Shown here: piece after piece, positions 16,917 to 25,000 of the stretch
Layout of the letters: every line of letters begins with the position of its first letter
How positions within the stretch are numbered: position 1 is the first letter of the stretch
Assembly: GCA_041674705.1 (NCBI GenBank)
Contig: JBAYVF010000006.1
Location: 25,021 to 89,020, forward strand
DNA: 64,000 nt
Reading direction: 5' to 3'
From: Aquincolibacterium sp041674705
Lineage (GTDB): Bacteria > Omnitrophota > Omnitrophia > Omnitrophales > Aquincolibacteriaceae
Translations under genes and position numbers: made by a program
Notes under the pieces: generated by a model
Databases searched by the model: none
What the model saw: the letters and a program-made list of their open reading frames with translations, nothing else
What the model was told of the DNA's origin: nothing

Positions 16917-17722
16917 TCTCTTCTTTTAAGGGGATGACGGCGCTTGTCACCGGTGCTTCTTCCGGGATCGGCAAGGCCCTGGCGCGCGAACTCGCGGGAC
17001 AAGGCGCGAACCTGATCCTCGTCTCGCGTAATGCCCAACGCCTGGAACAAGAAGCAGAAGATCTCAGGATCCGTTTTGGTGTGAACGTCCATGTTTTCCC
17101 TGAGGATCTGGAGCGTTTGGAAGAGCGGCTGGAGCTTTTTGCATGGATCCAGAAGATGGGTCTCATCGTGGACGTTCTTGTGAATAATGCCGGTCTTGCG
17201 CATTACGGTCCGTTCGGAGAAACAAATTTTGAGGATACGGCAGCAATGCTGGACCTGAACATTCACGCGCTCACGCATTTGACGAGGCTTTTTCTCCCAG
17301 GAATGCTTGAAAGAAAAACAGGTGGAGTTTTGAATGTGGCTTCCACCGCCGGCTTTCAACCCCTTCCTTATCTTTCGGTGTATGCGGCGACCAAGGCTTT
17401 TGTGCTCAATTTTTCCGAGGCGTTAGGGGAAGAATGCCGAGGCCGTGGCGTTCGCGTTTTTTGCCTCTGTCCGGGGAATACACTCACACGTTTTCATCAG
17501 ACCGCCGGGATCGATAAGAAAAGAATGTTCTTCAGCGCTTCAGCCTCGGATGTCGCGCGTTTTGCGCTCAGGAAATTTTTGAAGACGAACCAGCCTTCGG
17601 CGATCTTTGGTTTTTGGAATAAACTCATGATCTATGCGGAGAGATTAAGCCCGAGACGGCTGACCGTGTTCGTGACGGGGATGATGTATCGATCGAACGG
17701 GACCGGAGACCCGAGACCATAG
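16913..17722 (+). CDS. Short-chain dehydrogenase/reductase (SDR) family protein
   Basis: A 269-residue classical SDR with the nucleotide-binding TGASSGIGKALARELA, NNAGLAHYG, a serine in VASTAGF and the YAATKAFVL catalytic Tyr-x3-Lys. These match the group called SDR DltE/YqjQ-like; the substrate cannot be told. After the dehydrogenase core come about 60 residues with a short hydrophobic stretch. The last codons (GTGDPRP) are encoded by the start of a palindromic repeat, so the natural C-terminus may have been altered. It overlaps recR by 4 bases; co-location gives no functional hint. Confidence 0.85.
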   Translation: MISSFKGMTALVTGASSGIGKALARELAGQGANLILVSRNAQRLEQEAEDLRIRFGVNVHVFPEDLERLEERLELFAWIQKMGLIVDVLVNNAGLAHYGPFGETNFEDTAAMLDLNIHALTHLTRLFLPGMLERKTGGVLNVASTAGFQPLPYLSVYAATKAFVLNFSEALGEECRGRGVRVFCLCPGNTLTRFHQTAGIDKKRMFFSASASDVARFALRKFLKTNQPSAIFGFWNKLMIYAERLSPRRLTVFVTGMMYRSNGTGDPRP

Positions 17723-17775
17723 ACCAACGCACCACGTTTTAAAGTCTCTGGTCTCTCGTCTCAAGTCTTCGGTCT
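17705..17775. repeat. Palindromic repeat, 'gagaccatagacc / ggtctctcgtctc' family
   Basis: GGAGACCCGAGACCATAGAC is answered by GTCTCTGGTCTCTCGTCTC and CGGTCT. The left arm supplies the last six codons and the stop of the SDR gene. The remaining gap up to tRNA-Gly shows no gene. Confidence 0.6.
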
Positions 17776-17850
17776 GTGCTGTTAAGCTAAAGAGAGTTGC
17801 TAGCGCCGCTTTTCTTGATTAGAATGACTTCCGTTTCGCGCATCAAACAC

Positions 17851-17921
17851 GCGGGCATAGCATAATGGTAATGTCCTAGCCTTCCAAGCTAGTCATGCGG
17901 GTTCGATTCCCGCTGCCCGCT
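17851..17921 (+). tRNA. tRNA-Gly (anticodon TCC)
   Basis: A 71-nt tRNA. The acceptor GCGGGCA pairs with TGCCCGC plus T, the anticodon stem-loop is CTAGC CTTCCAA GCTAG (anticodon TCC), and the T-arm is GCGGG TTCGATT CCCGC. CCA is not encoded. It reads GGA/GGG codons. An array of hairpins follows immediately. Confidence 0.97.
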
Positions 17922-17937
17922 GATTTCCAATAAATCA

Positions 17938-18083
17938 GCACGGTGCCGTCACGTCTTAAGGATAGACGTGTACGGCAACCGCGCTCTTTCTGGGTGGCTG
18001 GAAGAAAGCGCCGACCGCAGATCGAAACTACAAGTTTCGATCTGTTTGCGGCACCAACGCACAAGCGTTGGTGTTCCCGCCGT
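17938..18083. repeat. Array of four hairpins after tRNA-Gly
   Basis: Four strong inverted repeats follow each other. The first is CGGTGCCGTCACGTCT with AGACGTGTACGGCAACCG. Then come GCGCTCTTTCT with AGAAAGCGC, then CCGCAGATCGAAAC with GTTTCGATCTGTTTGCGG, and finally CACCAACGC with GCGTTGGTG around ACAA. The spacing is tight, and the chain ends about 30 bases before the acyltransferase start. No coding function is apparent. It resembles the hairpin chains at 45342-45410 and inside ribF. Confidence 0.7.
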
Positions 18084-18111
18084 CTTCAAAAACACACCTC
18101 TTGCGAATTGG

Positions 18112-19011
18112 ATGCGAATGATTCAAAAAATTTTATTCCTCGTCGAATACGCCATCTTCAGGGCCCTGGCATTTCTTCTCCGTCTCATTCCTCTTCGAAT
18201 AAGTTACAAAACGGCTGATGTCTTGGGGGTGTTCGTTGTCCGGATCCTGGGGATTCGGCGTGAGACCATGCTGAAAAATCTTCGCCTGGCATTCGGGAAG
18301 GAAAAGGATGAAGCCGAACTTCTCCGGATCGCCGAGGAGTCGATGGCGAACCTCGGCAAACTCGTTTTCGAATTCATCCGAACACCGGAAGCTTCCGCCT
18401 ACCCCGAGCGGTATATGGAACCGCCAGACGTATCGCCGCTGATGGAAGCTGTGAAGAAAAAAGGCGGTTTTATCGCGATTGTTTCGCATTTCGGAAATTG
18501 GGAGTGGTTGGCAATTCCCATCCAAAAAGACGGCCTTCATGTGCATGCCGTGGGCCGTCCCCTCAAAAATCCTTATCTTTACCGTTATGTCCGGGAAATT
18601 CGCGAAGCGGCGAACCTGACCAATATCGAAAAGTCAGGCGCGGTGCGGTCCTCTCTCGAGGTGCTTAAAGAGCGGGGGATTCTGGCGGTGCTGATCGATC
18701 AACATGAAAGCCGGGGATCGATGTGGGTGAATTTTTTTGGCCGCAAAGCCGCGACGAGCACTTTGCCGGCAATGCTTGCCCTTAAATATGAATATCCGGT
18801 GCTTCCCGCGTTCTTTTATCGCGATGAGAGCGGTTGCTCGAAAATTAAATACGGACCACTTTTCCCCCTGATCCGGACCGGAGATCTTCAAGCTGATTTA
18901 TTGGCTAATACCCAGCAGTATGTAACTAAGATCGAGGAAGAGATCCGAAAACGGCCCGGCGACTGGCTTTGGGCCCATCGGAGATGGCGCGCCCCGGAAG
19001 TAAAGGTTTAA
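18112..19011 (+). CDS. Lysophospholipid / lipid A acyltransferase family protein (LpxL/HtrB-like)
   Basis: A 299-residue member of the bacterial lipid A biosynthesis acyltransferase family. An N-terminal hydrophobic helix (ILFLVEYAIFRALAFLLRLIPL) precedes the catalytic HFGNWEW motif (His-x4-Glu) near residue 126. ESRGSMWVNFFGRKAATSTLPAMLALKY and the C-terminal RPGDWLWAHRRW are further family marks. It would acylate a lipid A precursor on the inner face of the membrane, implying a lipopolysaccharide-type envelope. An upstream open extension from 17968 runs through the hairpin array and is not used; ATG 18112 (or 18118) matches the family N-terminus. Its TAA overlaps the stop of the convergent giant gene in the shared TTAA. 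Confidence 0.9.
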   Translation: MRMIQKILFLVEYAIFRALAFLLRLIPLRISYKTADVLGVFVVRILGIRRETMLKNLRLAFGKEKDEAELLRIAEESMANLGKLVFEFIRTPEASAYPERYMEPPDVSPLMEAVKKKGGFIAIVSHFGNWEWLAIPIQKDGLHVHAVGRPLKNPYLYRYVREIREAANLTNIEKSGAVRSSLEVLKERGILAVLIDQHESRGSMWVNFFGRKAATSTLPAMLALKYEYPVLPAFFYRDESGCSKIKYGPLFPLIRTGDLQADLLANTQQYVTKIEEEIRKRPGDWLWAHRRWRAPEVKV

Positions 19012-22000
19012 GCAGCGGAGGAGATGACGACGTAATTCTGGACCAAGGCTTCGACGAAAGCACGAACCTCGGAACGAAAACGTCCGGTCTGGTCATAAAG
19101 AAAGCCGTTCTTCATTTGCAGGTCTTCAGGCCGATTGACAAGTAGCGCCAGAACGATGCCATCCATGCCGTCTAGGGCAAAACATTCTTGAAGATGTGGA
19201 ACAATCCTCGGCTCCGCCCTGCCTAATCTTGCTTTGAATGCTCCTACCGTATCTCGTTCCATATCCGAGAAACCAAAGACCGGGATCTTTCCAGACCTCG
19301 CCATTTCAGGCAACCGGATATCAACGGTAGCAACCGACCGTAACGCCACCACGCGATTACTATATTGTCCGTGAACAACATCCGGGATCACTAGTCGGAT
19401 CTCCGAACGTCTTGTCCCCGCCAAGCAAAGAAGTTTTTTAAAATCCGTCGCCGTCATTAAATCTATCGTCGTCTGCTCAATTACAAGCACCGCCTTGTTC
19501 ATGATAGGCGCTATCGGTTGAACTCTCGCCTCAGAACGAACCGGTGCGTCTTTGGCCATCGCCGCGTCTCCACTCGCTACCGCCTGATCAGTCATAGTTT
19601 CCGAATAAATACCATAAACCATCTCGAGTTGAGCCAAACCAGTCTGAAGCCCCTTCTTATATGCCATGAGCGTTAGCAACGCATCCGCTCGATCAATAGG
19701 ATTCGCTCTAAGACGATTTTCAAGACCGCCAACATCCTGTGCTTGAAGCCACCGAATATCATCGATGCCTTTTTTAATCTCAACCAACACTTCCTTTATT
19801 AATGAGACAACGTCCGTACGCGACATTTTCTTCCAATCCTGTCTATATTGATTGTCAAAAGGAATCTTTTTTGAAAAAATATCACGCTGAATGCCTTGAT
19901 TCCGCTTATTAATCATTTCAAGTCGATTGTTAATTTCGGCTATTTCAGCCACCTCTTCTTCCTGTAAATAGACCTCCGCTGAACTCCATAATCCGAGGGC
20001 CTGACGAAGCGTATAATTTAATTTGTCGCCGAATAAAAGAGTTAGCGCCTCGGCCATCTGATATAAATGTTCATCGGACAGCTCCCCACGTTTAAGCGTT
20101 AAGGCAGCTTTACGCAACAGAGAACCCGCCATCAAAAATCTCTCCGCTCCTTGCCCTCGATAAAAGGCGGATTCCCGCTCAAGGAACTCATCAATCGTCA
20201 GCTTCCCTTCGCGGAAAGACTGTTCGCTCTGATCAGGTTCTTTGCCTGTTGTCACATGGAATCGTAAAAGAGTCCCTTCTGTCGTCAATGCAGCAAGGCG
20301 CGTCTGCGTCTCCGCCTCGGAGATACCCAGGAGACTGGCCACTTCTTCTACCTTGAATCCACCGACGATGCTATTGATGGGATAATGGGAAAGACTCGCC
20401 ACCGCAGCATCTTCGCTCCGCATCTCGGAGCGGACCGTTATGTCTTTAGCCATCGCGCGGTCGGCCTCGGCCGCCTTCATCTCCCTGCCGTCCGCCGTGA
20501 AAATCTCTTTCTCTTCGCCTGTATCGGGGATACGGGGAAATTCAACGGGGGCGGTCATCAAATCAGGCCCATGCCCCAGCCAGGACAAACTCATTTTACC
20601 GTCAGACAATATCTTGACGCTTCGGATCTTCGTTGGCTCTTTCTTGTCCGTGTAAGGATTAACGAATAATATTTTCACGCCTGACGGAAGTTTGATGAGC
20701 GTGCGCTGCACGCCAAAGATATCTTCGTTCTCGGCCAATACTTCTCCTTTGGCGCTCAATCCATCGAGGAGCTGCATCCATTCTTGCCGTGAAAAGGCAT
20801 GGCTTTTCGTGAACTCAGACACGCTGTCGATCGTCTCATAACTGGCCGTGGGGTACATCGGGGTAAGTTTTATCACATCAATTTTATTGCTGAAACTTTC
20901 AGCAAACCTTTCGAGATCTGAAACATTGTCGATCCCGCTCTTGAACGCGATCAAATTAACTCTCAAAGTCTTGCCCCTGGACATTAGAAAACGATTGATC
21001 TCCTCTATTTCCCCTATCGTGAGCGTCGATGTTTCCATAATGGCGTCATTTCGTTTCTTGTCATAATGATGATAGGAGATATTAACCGATGTGATCGAGG
21101 AATTCCCGACAAGCTCCAGAATATTTTTATCTCTCAAGGGCGTTCCGTTCGTCGTAACAGTGACCTCGTCTAATTGATCCTTGACCTTATCCAATTCCCC
21201 CAACACTTCTCCTAAATGCCGTGCGAGCAAAGGTTCCCCCCCCAGCAACACGACATCTTTCACATGATAAGCGCTCATGGCTTTGCTAAGCTTTTGTGGA
21301 AAATTACGCGCCACAGCCTCACCGCTATGTTGCGACCCTGTTTTATTAATACAAAAAGCGCAGTTACCGTTACAGAGGTCGGTCATGACAATACTCAGAC
21401 TGGTTTCATCGGCTATCTGATAGAGGCCCTCGCCGATACGAACAGGAGTCAAAGAATCATCCATTAAACGCATTTCTCGAATGTAAGGCACACTGCTTTT
21501 TGTTTGGTTGTGCCCAGGGGCCTCCGCCGCGTCGGGAGGCATCTGATCTGAAATGGGAGAAAGAGGGCTCTGTTCCCAATTTTCCTGACTTTCTATTCGA
21601 GGTAAATCTGTAAACTTATTATCGGGTCTCGGGCCTTGCTCTATTAAATCCACACTATCTAACCCCAGGCCGTCCACCCGAGCAAATTCTTTAGAGCTAT
21701 CAATACTCGAAAGCATTTCTGCACCTCTAGGATTTTTGTCATTTGGCTCCTTCTCAGCGGCAGGTTCTTGTTTCAACCGCATTTCGGAGCGCTTGTCTAG
21801 AGCGGTTCGATTTGGCTTATTCCGTTGCGAGTCTCTAAGGCTACGCGCCTTTCCCGGCCGAATGGCAACCCATAAATCGGAGGTTTCAATAAACCGGCGC
21901 CTCAAGAACTCAACATCACAACCAAGCCCTAAAAACATGTGCGAAAGACGGGCTAATAGAGAAAAACCTTCCTGATTAGGGAAATGGCACCCTTTTTCTG

Positions 22001-25000
22001 AATAATAATAACTTAAATAATGGTTCAAAATCAGCCACTGCGGCGTCACTTCCGCCATCAAGCAGATCCAATCTCGTAAAACCCTCCCTTCGGATACAAG
22101 TCTCTTCAAAACCGACAGACCCTTCTCGGCACGCCGCCATGCCTTGACCGCAACAGAAGCGGGCAACCGATCACTGTGATCAAAAATTTCAGCCACCTCT
22201 TTCAGGGGAAGAATTTCGCCCAAAAACATGTCGTCCAAGGCATGATTGCCAACCACTAGATGCGGGTTACGCGGCAAAGATTCCATTCCTTCCCGTAAAG
22301 TCTTTTGGATGGAAACAACTTTCACTCCGGGGACAAGTCTTTGATAGGAATCCACAGCTTTTTTGATCACTTTCGCAGGTTCAAGAACATAAACGGTACC
22401 AAGAAAACCGTATTTTTTGAGCCCCCACGCAATTTGTGAACCCGAACCCGGCGCTACTTCGACAACAACCCCATCTTTAGGCAACTGAATTTTTTTAAAA
22501 ATATCTTGCCAAATAAGGCCCATGAACTGGTCCCATGTCATTCGCGCTGGGTCAAATTGACTCAAATCAAAGGACATGCCAGGGGATCCCGCCTTGCCAT
22601 TCGTATCCATGGATGAAACTTGTCGCATTTGTTGTAATCGCTCAAGGCCTTTTATAACCGAAGGGTCGTCTTTCATAAAAGGAGCAAAAACAGGCCGTGA
22701 AGGTCCAAGCGATTGTAGTCTGAATTTTCGGTTCTTGAATAACAATGTCGGAACCAAATTTTCAAGAAGCTTCTGGTTATCGAAAGCAGGGCTGATCACC
22801 CACATTTCATCATCGTGCCTTTCGATCGCACAGTCATATTTTTTCCCGTTCAGCCTTATGGACCAAGATCCTTGTTCTTTTGGCATTTCCTCTTGATCAA
22901 AAAAGGCGGTAAAAAACCGGAAACTGCCGTCCTTAGAAAGCAATTTTCCAGAATAGCCATTAACATAAAGTTCCATGTCGGCAAGATAATAATTATCAAA
23001 AATACGGGAAGGAACGCGCCTACTGGCTTGCACGATCTTATCGATCAACAGCGAAAATCGTTCTGCCTTGATTTTCCTGCCTTGATACATTTCCACGAGA
23101 TTCTGTTTGATCCGGCGTCCGAAGAGAGGCGACAAATAGGAACGATCCTCATTCACAATATAGGCCTTCATTTCCGCAGAATCCTCTAAAGGCGCGAAAA
23201 CCGATCCTCGAATCTTTGCAAAAAGAGAATCATACGCAAAGATGAAGAACAGTGCCCTTCGACAACAATCTTCAAGCATCCCATCGTCTTGAACCACATA
23301 CCCGTGCTCTTCGACATAGCGCTTCATGAAATCCGGAATCGCGTCATTTTCCTTCCGTTCAGTTTCCGCATCGGGATTCAGCAACAGAAAAAACGCTTTT
23401 TCAATACTCCATTGAGGACTTCTTCGGAGAAGCGGGTAATACCGGAAGAAATTAGAAAAATCAAAGACGGCAAGCTCATCATGATCGGGAGCATGAATAT
23501 CCCATGCATTGTAACGCGGGAGCATCATGCGTGACAGGGCCTGAAATTCATCGGCTAATATTTTTAGTTCTCTTTCGAACTGCTGGCCTACGGCGTCTTT
23601 AAATGGCGTGGACAATCCCATGAGATCAAGGAACCTTGTTCGGATCTGCGACGCATAAGCCTCCTCCATGGCGTGTTTTAGATCTTTTAAAGACACCTTG
23701 CCGCGATTAACTTCGCTTTGCGCTAAACCTTCCAAAATCATTAATTGACCGTTCTGCTCTAATCCAAATAAATTGGTTGTATAGAATGTTTTTCCAACGA
23801 CTTGAGGCGGACGGTGACGGACAGAAAGGACCGTGTCATAATCAAGCATACGGCCTTCCACCGAGATATTGCCTGCCGACCATGCTCCGTGAAAGATCCT
23901 TTCAATAAACTTTTCAGCCTCCCCTTTTCCAAACATGGTTGCCACACGAAGCATTCTTTTTTTGTTAAGTGGCTCGTTTTTTTTAAATAAATGCGTCGGA
24001 CGATCCAAGCTTCCATCATCCATACGAACTAAGAGAGCCGCTGCTTCCCTGGATCCCGGCCACGAAGGATTATCAAAAGTCTTTACCGCATCAATGATCC
24101 CGAGTACCGGCGCCGTACCAGTACGGAGGTCGTAGTGCAAGGAATTGGAAACGATGGCTTCCCATACTGCGGTCGGAAGATCAAGAAAGCCGTCCGAATG
24201 CCATTTATCTGACTCGTGACTCACGAGAGCTGTTTTAACCCCTTTCACATTGAAACGAGAACCTATATAAAAAGCACGTCCTGAACCCAAGTTACCATTC
24301 GTCGCGATACCGGTCGGATCGAATTGATAATCCACAAAAACAGGCAAATACTTTTCAAGCTTAAGCCCATCTGAACCTTGACCGCGTTTAAGCGTGGCCA
24401 CGGAAAATTGACGTTCTATAGCGTCCAACATATTTTTTGAATCCGTCCACGGCGGAAGAAACCGGCCCAGCATGGCGCGGTTTCCATAGATGCCCGCCAT
24501 GGACTCTACCGGATCTTTATAAGCAGTTTGTCGGATGAATGACGAACGGCCCAGACGATCCAAGGCCTGAGGTTCCTTACGCATCTCCTGTTCGAGAGAA
24601 AGAATCGGCCTTAAGCAAAAAGCCATCCACGAGTCACTCTCAAAACCCTCAGTTTCAACAATCATTTCGGATTCCAGATCCCTTGTATTTTTAGGCACCG
24701 AAGCAGAAATTTGCTCAAAAAGGTCTTTGGCCCTTCTGAAATCATCAGAAGAAATCCGGTCATTGCGAAGCAGAGCATCACGACTTGCTATGACAAAAGC
24801 TGGTGACGCTTTTATAAAAAAGCTCTTCCAGTCCAGCCCGCGAGAACTATCCTCCGATGACATCCTTGTGAATGCATTGACAATCACCCCATCCACAGGG
24901 TTTAAAAAGCCACTCCCTTGATTGAATGCGTCCAGAAGGACAGGAATAATCTTGGCTCCAGGCAAAAGGTGACGGTATCTTTCTAAATTTCGAAGGACCG

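Noticed and set aside
17968..18111. N-terminal extension of the acyltransferase by 48 codons
   Set aside because: The extension runs through the hairpin array after tRNA-Gly and does not resemble the family; ATG 18112 fits.
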